This document shows, one piece after another, positions 36,101-49,215 of a stretch of 64,000 bases of DNA. The notes beneath the pieces were generated by a model. It made no database searches, was not told the origin of the DNA, and saw nothing but the letters and a program-made list of their open reading frames with translations. The stretch's first letter is position 1. Every line of letters starts with the position of its first letter. This DNA comes from Onchocerca volvulus (lineage: Eukaryota > Nematoda > Chromadorea > Rhabditida > Onchocercidae): assembly GCA_000499405.2 (NCBI GenBank), contig HG738137.1, positions 6,820,001 to 6,884,000 of the forward strand, read 5' to 3'. The position numbers were made by a program, and so were the translations under genes.

Positions 36101-38031
36101 TATTATTGATATTTAAGGTCCATGCATTAAATGAAGAAAATTTTCGACCGTACAAAAAGATCGATCAGCTGGAGCTAATAGAGCAGGAAGCTGAAGATGC
36201 ATTGGATCAGGTTTATGATGACTCGGAAGCATCGACATCGCTTACCTTTCAGGTTTGTTATTTTTGTTTTTAGATCCAGTGAATTACACTTTTCTTTAAC
36301 TTATAGAGATGCTTGACTTGTTTCTTATGTATCAAATCTTTAAAAGTTTATAAAAAATTCAGACATTTTATGAAACATTCTTTTTTCATACCAGGATCTT
36401 TTTTTGCTTCTTTTCGTATTTGCACTTTAGCTAGAATTTACTTTGGTTTCGGACAACAGATGCACAAATATTTCTTTTACTCACTTAAAATTCACTTTTT
36501 CAGGGTCATAATGGACCAGTTTATTCGTTATCATTTTCTCCAGATAAACGCCTCTTACTTTCATCGTCACGCGATGGAACAGTTCGTTTATGGAGTCTTG
36601 CCATTCGTAGTAATGTTGTAGTGTATAGGCATGCTGCACCAATTTGGGAGGTTGGTCTGTTTTTTCATTATAAAGTCGCATTTTGAAAGCCAATAAATTC
36701 TGGTGAAATCTCACAAGCTATGAAATTTTAGGTGCAGTTCTGCCCACGTTCTTATTATTTCGCGACGGGTAGTGCCGATGGTGCTGCAATGCTGTGGACA
36801 ACCGATCGTTTGCAACCATTGCGCATTTTTTCGGATGCGTTGTCAGATGTTACCTGCATCGATTTCCACCCAAACTGCAATTATTTCGCAGGTGGTAGTG
36901 ATGATCGTTACGTACGCGTTTGGGATGTATTATCTGGGACATGTGTGCGATGCTTTGCGGGTCATAAAGGGTCTATTCGCGGATTGAAGGTGAGCTAAAA
37001 AAAATACTGTATTTTAAATTTTTTCTCTTCATTAACTTTTTGAAATTGAGAAGTTAGAAGTCCCTTCGATATGTCATATCGAATATGATAATTGTCATCC
37101 CTTCCAACCAGACTCAGATTATTCATATCGTTCCACTGCACTAATTTAGATTGCTTGTTTTTTAGTTGTACCTTAGATTTTACAGTAGTTTGTAGTTTGG
37201 AATAATTTAGATATTCAGTAAATCTTGACTGTAGTTGCTTTAACTTCAGATTGTTTTATTTGACTTTGTCCGGTGATAATCTGAAAATTTCAGTTGTCAT
37301 TATCCTAGTTATATTCTGGTAAGTAGGCATCTTCTTTCAGAAAGCTCACATACTGTTTGCAGTCTCATCACTTCTGTGAATGACCAAACATTTCTGTTAA
37401 TATCACAATATTTTCGTCACTCTGTTGCAGATTTCACCCTGTGGTCGATATCTGGCATCGGTGGGAAGTGAAGGATCGCTGGTTCTCTGGGATATGGCAT
37501 TGCAAAAAATGGTTTGCATGCAGGATGTCGCTGCTGTCCCATACAAAATACCAGTAGAGTTCTCACGTGATGGAGGAGCTCTAGTCGTTGCTCGAACCGA
37601 TTCAGCTCTATCATTTTATTCTGTGGATACAGTTACAGCCCATCCCAGTTCACAGGATCATTTAAATAATGATCCAAAGTAAGTTACTTTGAGTAATTCC
37701 TTGCAGTTTTTGAAACTAGTGCTTTGCTTTTGAAAGCATGAATTCTCTGCATAAAACGTACTGAATTTAAAAAATTGTTAGTAATCAATGATGAAACTAT
37801 AATTTTGTTGTAGAGCAGTGTCAGTGAAATATACAGCCTGATTTATTTCATTTCAGATTCAAGATTTTAAAATTTATGTTCCTCTCTTTGCAGCTTTTAC
37901 TGTTCTTGCATTGCAGGATAAATCCCAGCGGTTTTCATCTTTATTCGTATGCTACCAAAAACACATCAATCATTAACTTACATTTCACGCGGCGCAATTT
38001 GGTTCTGGCTGTGGGCGCTTTTAGACAGTGA
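33200..38031 (+). CDS. taf-5: TFIID subunit 5 (TAF5), WD40 protein
   Basis: A scaffold subunit of the general transcription factor TFIID. Thirteen exons: 33200-33283, 33370-33449, 33751-33896, 34012-34135, 34402-34514, 34802-34876, 35154-35307, 35423-35594, 36118-36252, 36504-36650, 36732-36989, 37431-37678 and 37917-38031. All phases close, giving 616 residues (human 800, so the N-terminus and linkers are shorter). A LisH-like helix starts at residue 1 (SLQQILAFFKKNGLT). The TAF5 NTD2 alpha-helical domain spans about residues 55-185 (FPVFAHLYIQLIAEGHSLQ). The WD40 propeller begins near residue 360: GHNGPVYSLSFSPDKR, RDGTVRLWSL, DDRYVRVWDVLSGTC and GSLVLWDM. It ends with the hallmark HFTRRNLVLAVGAFRQ, matching other TAF5 proteins. 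Convergent with WDR82. Confidence 0.94.
34720..35128. repeat. Duplicated intronic segment flanking TAF5 exon 6
   Basis: A segment of about 45 bp at 34720-34764 (AAAAATATCTGTTAGCATTC, then ATTAGAGA and an A-run ending TTCGAAG) recurs at 35080-35128 with few changes. The copies lie on either side of exon 6 (34802-34876). Confidence 0.7.
35929..36331. repeat. Repeated intronic element around TAF5 exon 9
   Basis: A 58-60 bp element (begins ATCCATTGAATTATATTTTT; ends GATGCTTGACTTATTTCTTA) at 35992-36050 recurs at 36273-36331. Two shorter copies of its first part lie at 35929 and 35964. The two long copies flank exon 9 (36118-36252), so the exon sits between direct repeats. Confidence 0.7.
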
Positions 38032-38863
38032 ACTATAGCAATACTGTTGAAATCTATAGGCACCAATAAATTAATTTAAGAAAGATTTTCGTTTGTTTAT
38101 TTTAACATGCTTTTTAAAATGATACTGCCCATAATTTAGCAGAAAAAAGACTTTTACATTTCCAAATGATCCATAATCTATATTTATCAAATATTTGAGT
38201 AGTGTTATTTTCGTAACCTCAGGTTATTGCAAAAAAGCATCATATTTGAACCAAATTTCTAGTCAACATGGAGATCAAAACAACAAATGTTTAGATTATG
38301 AGACAACTGCAGGACAATTAAAAAGACTACGTGAAGAATTTAAATAAACATGTTATTTATAAGTAAATGTATCTGGTGACAACAATTTATTAGGTCAAGC
38401 AGTAATAATTATACTAAAAAATTTGTATTACAGAATACCATTTACGATGTAAATGTTTTTTTTTCTTATACAAAAATTTGTATGGTTATCCGAAACTGCA
38501 TAGCTGTTTCAGATTTTGTACAGAAATTCATATTGCGATATGAAATTTCGTCATTACAAGTTTGTGTCACACAGTATCGGACATTGCCAGCATATAATGG
38601 TAATGATTGATAGTCATCTATTCTTTCTATTCACGTGGTATATAGGACTTGGATTAATTGAAATATTTCGTAAAAAAATTATTCCTGAAAGCGCCAACGC
38701 AAAAACTTAAAAGTAAATTTCCTATCAAATTCTGTGTTACACGATGCATTAAATAGGTGACCAGATTTCCATGATCGGAATGTCATTCCGACTTTCTCAG
38801 ATTGGATGATCATAATACTTGCAATCGATATTACATTTCTACTGAGGTAGCAGAAAGATACTT
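38032..38863. other. Tail-to-tail spacer TAF5 / WDR82
   Basis: An AATAAA at about 38067 probably ends TAF5. The WDR82 message (minus strand) has an AATAAA overlapping its own stop codon at about 38862-38867. No gene seen between. Confidence 0.5.
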
Positions 38864-41737
38864 TTATTCTTCTTCTGTTGGTAACCACAAATTCTGAAAA
38901 ATGATAATAAATACAATTACAATCATTGATGGGATATTCATCTAGTTCAGCATAAACAAACATAAATTTAATACAGTATTTATATAATTATTAAAATTTC
39001 CCAACACAAAGGGCTTACTAATGTTGTGCAAGCCGTAGCCAACATGAAAAATCGCGGATTGAATAATATTTTATGAATAAGCGGAGAATGTCCAGAGGCA
39101 AGCTTTGCAATTCTTTGGCCACTTGTAACAGACCAAGCTACTATACTGCTATCTGTAGAACCACTGAATACATACTGCGCATCAGCACAGAATGTTGCAT
39201 CCAATTCAATACCTTTACTATTCTCGTGACCTGAAATAATAACTTGCAGTTTCTAGAGAAATATGTAGCTACTTATATATGTTTGTATTAGAAATCATGC
39301 CCTGAACAGAAATTATAGTAAAAGATGTAATATTTTAGTAATATACACAATATTCGCTGTTCAATCAGATTCTAGATATTCGTTATTAAAATGATCAAAA
39401 TAGATGTTATGATAGCGTGGACCAACATTATGTTTTAGAATAATGAATAGATTCTATCTTGTAGTGCGTTATAAGCTTGTGAAATGTCGTTACCATCGAA
39501 TAAACATGAATAAATACTATCATCTAAGCCACACAGAATAATTTGAATTATTTTGAACTTTGCATTGTCAAAATAATTGAATAGACCTCTTAAAACGTGG
39601 ACCAGTGTCCCTTTAAAAGAGTCAATAAGAGTAACAGAAGAGCCATTCGTTGTAATCATAATCATTTTACCATCAGGAGAAAACTTTAGACCTGTCCAGT
39701 CTTCTTTTGCCTCATTTTCTACCTTAAATGTTGTAAATGGTCCCTGAAAAAAATTCAGCCAAACATCTTGAATGAACATTACTTTTCAAAAACTTTTTTG
39801 GAAGTGCCATTTTTCAACCAACAAAATTAATGGAATAACTTTGCACTAACATAGAACATTAATGATGCTTTGCAACAAGGTCCAATACTAAGCATAAATA
39901 AAGTCTACGAAGTTTCAAAAAAAAGGTAACAATATGCGTTCGCGCGAAATATACGGTGACGATAGCTTTAAACCAATACAAATTAAAGCTCAATTCACAA
40001 TAGCAGAAACAAAATACTTTTGCGGCAACTATGTCAGAAATTACATACAAATTACTAATAATAAATTATTACAGCTTTTTCTTCAGAAAAGAACCTAGAT
40101 GAGCAAATAACTTTACCTTATCAAATGAACGCAAGTCATACAATTTGATTGTATCAGAATTGATTCCAGCTGCAAATATTAAACCTTCTGGGTCAAAAGC
40201 GGCAACAGGTCTCGAAGGTACATGCATCAAGCCCTAAAAATAAAAGGAAAAAAAAGATATGAGATAAAAGAAACCATCAAGCTTATTCAGTAATGCAATG
40301 CAACTCAGTGCAGCACCTTACTTGCGGGTATTATGTAAATTTTTGGAAGAAGTTGAATGAGAATTAAGAAATGAAAAAGTAGTAATATTCTCTATTGCAG
40401 CATTAAAGAAATCAAAACAAATATGAAGCATACCTGGCAACTTTGTATTCGTAGATCCCATAAACGGATTGTTTTATCCAAAGAACCAGAGAGAAACATA
40501 TCGTCTAATGGAGACATACATAATGTCACTACCCTAACAGAATCAAAAAATAACGGAAAAGTAACGAAAAAATAACGAAAAAGTGACAAAAAAGAAATAA
40601 AACCAAGTTCGAAATGATTTCAAAAACATATAAAATGAATGAAAAAGAAAATTTACTTTTTCTGATGTCCAGGAAAATATCTGATATACTTATTATCATG
40701 CAATGACAAGTATCGGATAACATCTAAACGAATGTAGCAAGTAAATACAATTAGAAATCGGATAGTTGTCTAAGATTCATTTCTACTACTTATTTATATA
40801 AAGATATTCATTATCGCTCGGCAAATAAAGGAATTTATAATTCCTATGTTTTAAAATCTTGGGTAAGGATAAGTTGCTGGTGAATGAGTTTCCTACACGG
40901 GAAATTTTCTTCGACTCCCATACGATAGTTATAATAATTATCAGTTGCTTTAGAACTGTTTAACTATTTTTCTTCAAATGTCCTTTCAAACAATTCAGAA
41001 ATTACAAAGAAACAAGTTATTATTCTGCTTGCTTCTTTAAATCATTAATTAATTCAAACTGACCATCAACTTTCGTGGAACAATGTATAGCATTTGATGT
41101 ATTGTGTGCAAATTGTATCAAATCCACACCATATTTTTTACTGTTTACCTAAAATTTTCTATTTTACTCCAAATTGAAAACTTGAAAAGTTAGCTACATA
41201 AAAAATAATAATTGTTCATTCAATTTCATAACTTATTATATTTTATTTGAAAATCAGCGAACTAGTGCCCCAAATTTATGGTACAGATCAAAGGATTAAA
41301 GGAGTAAGACAACCTTCTATGTACTACTTTTATAATCTTACTATCAAAGATGATATTACCGATCGACTTTTTTGTCCACTAATGCAGTCATACATAATAA
41401 TAGAATCGTCATCAGAAGATGAAATCATTTGTAAACCATCCGCACTGAAATCCAAACTGTTAATTGGAGCCTGAAATTGTAATATTAAATTAAAATTACA
41501 AGACAGATATATGTCTTCAAACTTATCGGATCCAAGAAAACACACAGGATTATTTCTTAAAATCGATATCATTATTTGTGTTAATTTTATTTGAGTAAAT
41601 GAAAACAGAATTTTGCATGTTTTAAATATGCGATGAATAATATGCAACTGTCGTCTTCACGCCATATTCCAAACCTGGTTATCGTTGAAACTTTTCGCAG
41701 GCCTCATACTCGCAATTGTTCTGTCATTAGCCTTCAT
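38864..41737 (-). CDS. wdr82: WDR82 (COMPASS/PNUTS-associated WD40 protein)
   Basis: WD40 propeller that recruits the SET1 H3K4 methyltransferase to initiating RNA polymerase II and belongs to the PNUTS-PP1 termination complex. Nine exons: 41737-41675, 41470-41360, 41148-41064, 40723-40657, 40533-40434, 40233-40117, 39743-39587, 39230-39019 and 38893-38864. All phases close and give 313 residues, the same as human. Landmarks in order: [121 protein letters not shown] and a last exon coding NLWLPTEEE. Even the terminal WLP of the human protein is kept. Head-to-head with AP-3 beta (about 1 kb). Confidence 0.94.
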
Positions 41738-42758
41738 TTTGTACAACTTTTCAATTATGTAATCTGAAACATCACTGGTCTCAGTTAAACGGTGAAAACA
41801 ACTCCTTCATATTGTTGCATTCACATCTCAAAGAAATAAGTATGTAAGTATTCTGTAATCTCCCTTAAGTCTAAAACGACCCGTCTAATATCATTCATGT
41901 TATGTCTTCTTTTATCACACTTTATTTGTTATCAACAGACTTATCTGAAGAGGATAAGATCATTTCTCCTACCTAACACTCGAATTCTCCCATACTCTGT
42001 TCTAATTGCAATTTCTATTCTATCATTCCATTTTTAACTCAATCTTTCTTCCTAATCTAACAGGATCTCAATGAAAATATTGATTGCACAGCTTTCAGAA
42101 GCAGTGGAAGAAAATGGTGTCCGCGGTGTCGAATAATTAATTGTAGTTATGGAAATACTGGGATTATTTGAGCAGGTTGTATATCAAATTTCTCGAAATG
42201 CCATAAAGACCATTAATTAGCGAGCGGGGTGGATTAATGTATATCATAGAATCGATCAATCCACAAATCATTTATTGTTTCTACCACTGAAAGAGAGAAA
42301 ATTATCGGTCATTTTGAGGAGGTTGCAATTTCTCTCAATGTTTTTTTCCGTCTTATTCAAAATATTCCGGCGTTTTTTGGGGATTTGAAATTGTCAATTG
42401 AAGTTCTTTGATTCTTCTTTGCACATCTCTTCTGTTCCGCGGAATGTATGTTATTGTAACCTGCTCAAACTAATCAAAGAAAACGTATGTTTGGGATAGA
42501 ATAAAATAGTTGCCGATATAAAAACGAGGATCTGAGATATGCATAAATCTCGTAGTAAATAAGGTCGTACAAACAAGGTTTTTCATCCGTAATATACAGT
42601 TGTCTTATCTAAGTTTTATTCCGAAGAATCAATTTCTTTTTCACTCGCAGCACTTGAATTCTTTATTATTTTCAGGTATGGTAACACGAAGCATATATAC
42701 TTTCAGTTACTGAAAGATAACATCATTTAGAGTATAAAAATATAGTGAATCAAAGAGA
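41738..42758. promoter_or_regulatory. Divergent promoter region WDR82 / AP-3 beta
   Basis: The two start codons are 1.02 kb apart on opposite strands. A short open stretch at 42064-42136 is too small to call. TTTAG at 42726-42730 is a possible trans-splice acceptor 28 nt before the AP-3 beta ATG. No further gene seen. Confidence 0.4.
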
Positions 42759-45700
42759 ATGGGAAGTTTTGGTGAGGGATTAACAAGTCCCGAAGTGGAA
42801 ATTGCAGAAGGAGGAGTTATCGTGGATAGTAAAACGTTGGTTCTTTAATTATTTTATTCATAATTTAGAAGAATTCAAATCAAGGAGACAAATGATTGAT
42901 TCATTACGAGGTATTGATTTATAATTTCAGGCGTTTTGCCGATCTAAAAGCAATGTTAGACAGCTCGAAGGATAACTTAAAAATGGATGCTATGAAACGA
43001 ATCATAAATGTAAGTTTATGTAATTGGAGTTAATAGTTTGAAAGAAATAATTATGGATGTTTGCTAGATTGATCCTTATTGATTATAATCAAAGAAATTC
43101 TTAATGTATTGTTTTCCTTCAATAGTTGCAGTTCAGAAAAGAGAAGTTTTTTTTCAATATAAAATTCAAAATTCAGCTAAGAGATTTTGAGTATGGTGAT
43201 TAAAAAAAAACTTCACTGAATGATATATTTATTGTTAGTTGGTCGCGAAAGGGCGTGATGTATCGGAGCTGTTTCCTGCAGTTGTTAAGAATGTTGCTGC
43301 TAAAAATCTTGAGGTTTGCTGCATGAAATTTAAATTTGATAACAGATTTGATTGTGAATATATTTCATTAAACTTATCCAATTTACATATTGTTTTGGGA
43401 TATCGAAGTTCTTGCAGTTAAAAAAATTGGTTTTCGTTTATCTGGTGAGATACGCCGAAGAGCAGCAAGATTTGGCGCTTCTTTCAATCAGCACTTTTCA
43501 ACGTGCTTTAAAAGTAAGTTTTAACTTTAAAAAACAGGCAGAAGGAACGTTTGTTTTGAAACTATTCTGATATCATCAGAATACACCAGAACTAATTAAA
43601 GGGACAAGTGAAAACAAACAGAATCATGGACATTGTATTGTTAATTTTTTGTTTCATTTCAGGATCCTAATCAACTTATTCGGGCAAGCGCTCTACGTGT
43701 TCTCTCAAGCATTCGAGTACCTATGATTGCTCCAGTAATGTTATTGGCTATACGGGAATCAGTCCGTGACATGTCTGCTTATGTTCGAAAGGTTGAAATT
43801 TCAATATTGTTCCTTTTCAAAGCATTTCTCGTTCTTTCAAGTTTTTTTCATTTTAATTTTGTTCAGTTTTTTTTTTTTTTTTCATTTCTGAACAGTCTTT
43901 TTAGGTAGCTGCGCATGCAATACCGAAGTTGTATTCACTTGAGGAAAATTTACAACCGGAACTGATCGAATGTATTGATTATCTTCTTGGTGATAAGCGT
44001 ACCCTAGTACTCGGCAGTGCAGTATACGCTTTTGAGGAAACTTGTCCTGATCGATTTGACTTGCTTCACAGACATTATCGTACTTTGTGTAAGGTGCTCC
44101 TTTCATGATTCAAATTAAATACAGGAATTCCATGCAATGGAAATTTTATTTCATTACATACACATAAAAAGTCAACTTTTGATATGGGAATTAAAAGAAC
44201 AGCAGACCTGAAGTACCTAAACTGAGAATGTTTCGGCATGTCAGTACATCGTGAACATTTTGAATTTATTAGCTAGAAAAGATTATTCACATATATTCTT
44301 TCTATATGTGAATTTTATCCTATGAATAAGATTCAGGCTATAGTGGATGTGGATGAATGGGGACAGGTAGTGATGATCGGATTGTTGACTCGTTATGCAC
44401 GCAGTCAGTTTGTTGCGCCAACAGAAACAGTTGATCCAGATCTCACGCTTCTCCTTTCATCATGTCGTCCATTGCTACAGAGTCGGAACTACGCGGTAGT
44501 TATGGCTGTCGCCCAGTTGTTTTACTACTGCGCACCATCCTCACAACTATCGATCATTTCACGCGCGCTTGTCCGGTTATTACGTGGTCCACGTGAAGTA
44601 CAGAGTGTTGTACTTATCAACATTGCAACAATTTGCGCAACCAATCCGGTATTTAGATTACCTAATTTTGCCATAAGCAATGTACGATCAATAAAAAAAT
44701 TTTTATAGAAGCATACATATGAGGCAGGTTATATATATTAAATAGCATGTAAATCTTTGTTTTTTCTTTTCAAATTCAGTCATTTGGATTTCAAAATTAT
44801 TTCGTCATTTTTGAAAGTCCTATTTGCCTTGAGAATTTTAGCTTGTTAATATCAAATCGTCCCCTGCAATGAAAATTTCATAAAATTGACTTATAATGCC
44901 AACTTTTAATTATTTATTAATCTGTGGTTTTATCTTTTTTTGTATTTTTGAAAACCACATATTATATGTGTTATTTTTATCTCGCTATACATATATTTTT
45001 TTTAAATTATTGAGGTAACTATTTATTTTGCTTGTATTTGGGATACTCGCAGATCCAATTGATACTTCACATTCTAATAGGAATACCTTCAATATGAAAT
45101 AGTTTCTGTTGCAGAAAGTTGAGATGCACATATATCTCATTCATGACTAAGAATTATGAATAATTCAGTGCAATGGTTGTCGAAATTATTTTTTAAATTT
45201 ATTGCTTAAACTAAGATGTAAGAATTTTGTTTAGTCAATTTTAAGTTTTTTGAAAATTCTGAGTGCGTTTTTCTTGTATAAGGTTAGCTATTTGTTTTAC
45301 TTTCTTGCAGAATATATTCGAATCATTTCTGAAAAGTTTTTTCGTACGACCCGCGGATCCGAAGCATATAAAATTGCTGAAGCTGCAAGTGTTAACCTCA
45401 TTGGTTTCAGAAACAAATGTGCAATTGATTTTTCGTGAATTACAAGTAGAAAATGATTTACATTTTTCGTTTTTCTTTTTCTTTTTTTTTGATTTCTGAT
45501 CATATCACCTGTTTGTGTTAAGTAGAATAAAGAGTAATGTTCAGAGTCATTTAGGAATTGATATTTAAATTTATTAAATTTTATTCTTCAGTAGTTTCAG
45601 ACTTACGTTGGCATGGCAGAAATGGCAGATGCTGCAGTAGAAGCAATTGGACAGTGTGCTGTTCGTGTCAGTTCTGTTGCTGATTCATGTCTCTCCGGAT

Positions 45701-48700
45701 TAGTATCCTTAATTGCTTCATCGGACGAAAATGTTGTTTCTGCTGCTGTTGTCGTTTTAAAAAGGTCATTTCATATGCATTACTGAAAATAAATTAATCT
45801 AAATGATAACTTCTGTTCTATCAAAAGAAAACCCGTTTTTCTTCTGTATATTGACCGATAGTAAGCATTTTCGGTCTCTAAAATTCTTACAGCGACATGT
45901 AGAACAATCAGTAGAGAAGTCATTATTAATTTCGAAATTCTTGGAATTTTTTTCTTCAGTAGTTTTCCTTATTAAAATAAAAATGCAGTTTTTACTATGA
46001 TCTTTACATTTTCAAACAGTAATAATTTCAGTTAGAAATTTTCAGATTACTGCATACGAATCCACCTTTACAGTTGCTTACACGTGTACTTCGTCTTATT
46101 GATTCTGTCAAAGCATCACAAGCTCGGGCATGTGTAATTTGGCTTGTTGCTACACATGTTGATAAAGTAAATGCATTTAATAAAATTATAAAATATGATG
46201 TGGCGATTTCTTAGTATTATGGTTTTGAGTAGATTAGAATTAGATTTTTACTAGAATTGAGTGCGACTATACTTTATAATTCTTAGTAAATTTTGGGAAA
46301 TATGCAAAAGAAATGAAGCTTCCACTTCACTAGTGTGTGAGATTGAATTTTCTCATAATAGTTGGAGTAGCTTGTTGATCAAAATCACCAAGAATATTCA
46401 AGAGTATTTGGCCAATCCATTTAAAGTTTGGCAGGAAAATACATCAAGTACATACTGAAAATTCACATTTCGGGAAATTTCATGCCATCTATTGCTTTTC
46501 TAGGTTCCAGCTCTAGCGCCAGATGTCTTACGCAAAATGACTAAAAATTTCACCCATGAGGATGAAATGGTAAAGCTACAAACAATGAACTTGGCAGCAA
46601 AGCTATGGTTTACAAATCGTCAAGAATGTGAACTGTTGGTGCGGTATGTACTGCAGTTAGCTCGATTCGATCAAAGTTACGATATTCGGGACAGATGTCG
46701 ATTTTTGCGAAATCTACTTTTCAGCAATAACAAATTATCTATATTTGCTAATGAAATATTTATTACCGAGAAACCATCACCAACCACACAGAGTACTTTT
46801 AAAGGTGAGATTGAGTTTTTTTATAAATGTAAAATTTAAAGATAAGATTTTCTTTGTAGGCATAGAAAGGACGTTGAAAATTTACCAATAATTTAGATAG
46901 TGATCCAAAAATTTTATTGTATTTACAAATTCATGCTTGTACAAAAAATCTAAGTTGCTTATAATCATAATTAGTTATAGCATGTAAATTTTTTTGAACC
47001 AGAAAACTCTCATCAGACAATACTAATTGTTTGTGCGCTGAGCCTCGTTTGGTTGTATGGTTAAAAATAAGGGCTGGAAATGGGTACATTCATTTGATAA
47101 AGAAGATTTTTAGGACGGAAGATTTTGAAGAAGTTAAAATGATAAAAGGACAGGAAGGGAATGGAAATGAAGGAAAAGATTTGATGTTCTTTCTTTTTTT
47201 ATAAATTTTTGATTGTAATTCCAGATCGCGAACAATTCCAACTGGGAAGTCTATCACACTTCCTCAACCAGCGTTGTAGGCGATATCGCGATTTACCACA
47301 ATTTCCGGAAATTGCACCTGATCCGTCTATGCGAAATATGTGTCAGATGGAAGAAATAAGTGATGATATGCGAGATATTCATGAAACTGAAGACGATGAA
47401 AGTGAAGAAGAAGATTTTTATTCGGACGATGAAGAACTGAGTCAGAAAGAAGAAGAAAGTGATGAGGAGGTATGTATCGCATAGAAAAGAGCTGAAATGT
47501 AGGGGATGGCTTTGTTTGTTTGACTCGATGCAAACTTCAGTTGAATTACATCTTAGATATCAGTGAATAATAAAATTAACTGTTGCTGCTTATAACTACG
47601 AACTTCAATAATTCACTTATCAGTTTGTGATCATTATGAGAATGAGTTGAGGACGACTGGTTTAAATAAAAACTTTTCAGGACGAAGATGAAAGTAATGA
47701 GGAAGAGAATGAAACTGAAGATGATGAAGACAGGGAGGAATGTAAAGGTGATGAGAGCGAAGAAAATGGAGTTCTCGCAATATCTGAGCCTAAAGCGTAA
47801 ATTGTTATAACTATAGAATTAATATACTCAGCAAAAAATATGAAGTGATTAAACCTATCACAAAGGTAAATTTTTATTCAGGTTAATTTCGCCTTGTTCA
47901 GTGAAATTGACAAATTTTGCATTTTTCAGGTTTGGAAATCTTGACCTTTTATTGGATTTAAATTTTGAGCTAACACCGATTCTTGCGAATAATCATGCCG
48001 TGGGACCGAAATTAGTGAAAGCGCCGTTCATACCACTCATGAATCATGCAGTCTGGTCCACTGGGATCGGTATCGATATATGTTTTCCGCGTGAGACATC
48101 ATTAATGTCGTCGTCGATGTGTGCTGTTTTATTCAGATTCACAAACAGTTTAGAAACTAAATCTACAGAAATCACAGCATCACCCAAAGTTAGCTTAATA
48201 CTTAATTTCCGAATAGGTTTCAGTCAATAAAGTTCGAATTTTAGATTTTAACTTCCTGGTAATTTCAGCCATTATCTAACTTACCTCCTAATACTTATGA
48301 CACACGCATACAGTGTTTTTACGAGATAAGCTCTACATTATACAGATTTAATCTTTTCACGATCATGTTATTAGTGTCCTATGATTTCCTAAAAAAAAAA
48401 CTTCGTTAACTCTTTCTTTTCCTCTTCAACAAGTATTTTTTGCATTAATTGTAATCTTAAACTTTCTTTTTTTTTTTCAGCGTATAATATATGAAATAAA
48501 AATACTTCTTTTTTTTAAAAATTTTTCAGGTCAAAGACCAAGTGTCAATTAGTGACCAAATTAAAGTGGGCAAATTATCACCCGGTGAAAGTATCATTAA
48601 GAAAATTTACATCGATTTTGGTGATAGCAAACGGGCATCTGAATGGATTATCAGCGCGGAAGATGCTAGCGAAGTTGCAGTCACCATTGAAGCTCCAATG

Positions 48701-49215
48701 GGCGAGCAGATTGAACCAATAACGATGACAGAAGAACAGTTTATCAACGGAGTTTTGCGTCTGAGTGGGATGAACGAACATTGTGGAAATCTAAAGGAGC
48801 CTTTGAGACCGGAAGAGTTGTATGCTGTTGCGAATTGCACCAATGTCACTGGTTCCGAAGTTTGTTTTCCAGATTTTAAATATTGAATTACTTGATATAA
48901 CGAATACCAAAATTCGGTCAACTGGCAGCATAGTGTATTGTCTCATTTTTTTGATCTATATTTATTTGAGTACTGGTTATATTCGATCACAAAGAAAAAT
49001 AATTAGTCATTTCAAAACAGAAATTCATTGCAAGTTTTTTGTTTTAGGTCCATTTTTGTGCGCAAACACTATCTAAGAAGCAACAAGTATTGATTGCTTT
49101 GGAATCAAAACAAGTTCATGTGCACTGCGAAAATATCGTGCTTGGCTCACTCCTTTGCAATGATATTGTCAATAAATCTTTGGAAAAGACATTAGAAACG
49201 AATCCTGAGAAATGA
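42759..49215 (+). CDS. apb-3: AP-3 adaptor complex beta subunit
   Basis: The large beta subunit of AP-3, which sorts cargo from endosomes to lysosome-related organelles. Sixteen exons: 42759-42835, 42931-43009, 43239-43313, 43418-43513, 43663-43791, 43905-44093, 44337-44648, 45311-45445, 45601-45764, 46046-46166, 46504-46804, 47225-47469, 47681-47796, 47930-48188, 48530-48859 and 49048-49215. All phases close, giving 931 residues. The trunk (residues ~30-590) is near-identical to family blocks such as [40 protein letters not shown] and [20 protein letters not shown] very acidic Ser/Glu hinge (residues ~655-720, exons 12-13) follows, then the C-terminal ear-like domain ([39 protein letters not shown]). 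Shorter hinge than vertebrate AP3B1 (1,094). The last two exons align by pattern only. Confidence 0.94.

Noticed and set aside
42061..42140. Short ORF after a CAG (MKILIAQLSEAVEENG...)
   Set aside because: Only about 21 codons with no partner exon on the plus strand before AP-3 beta; probably chance within the divergent promoter.
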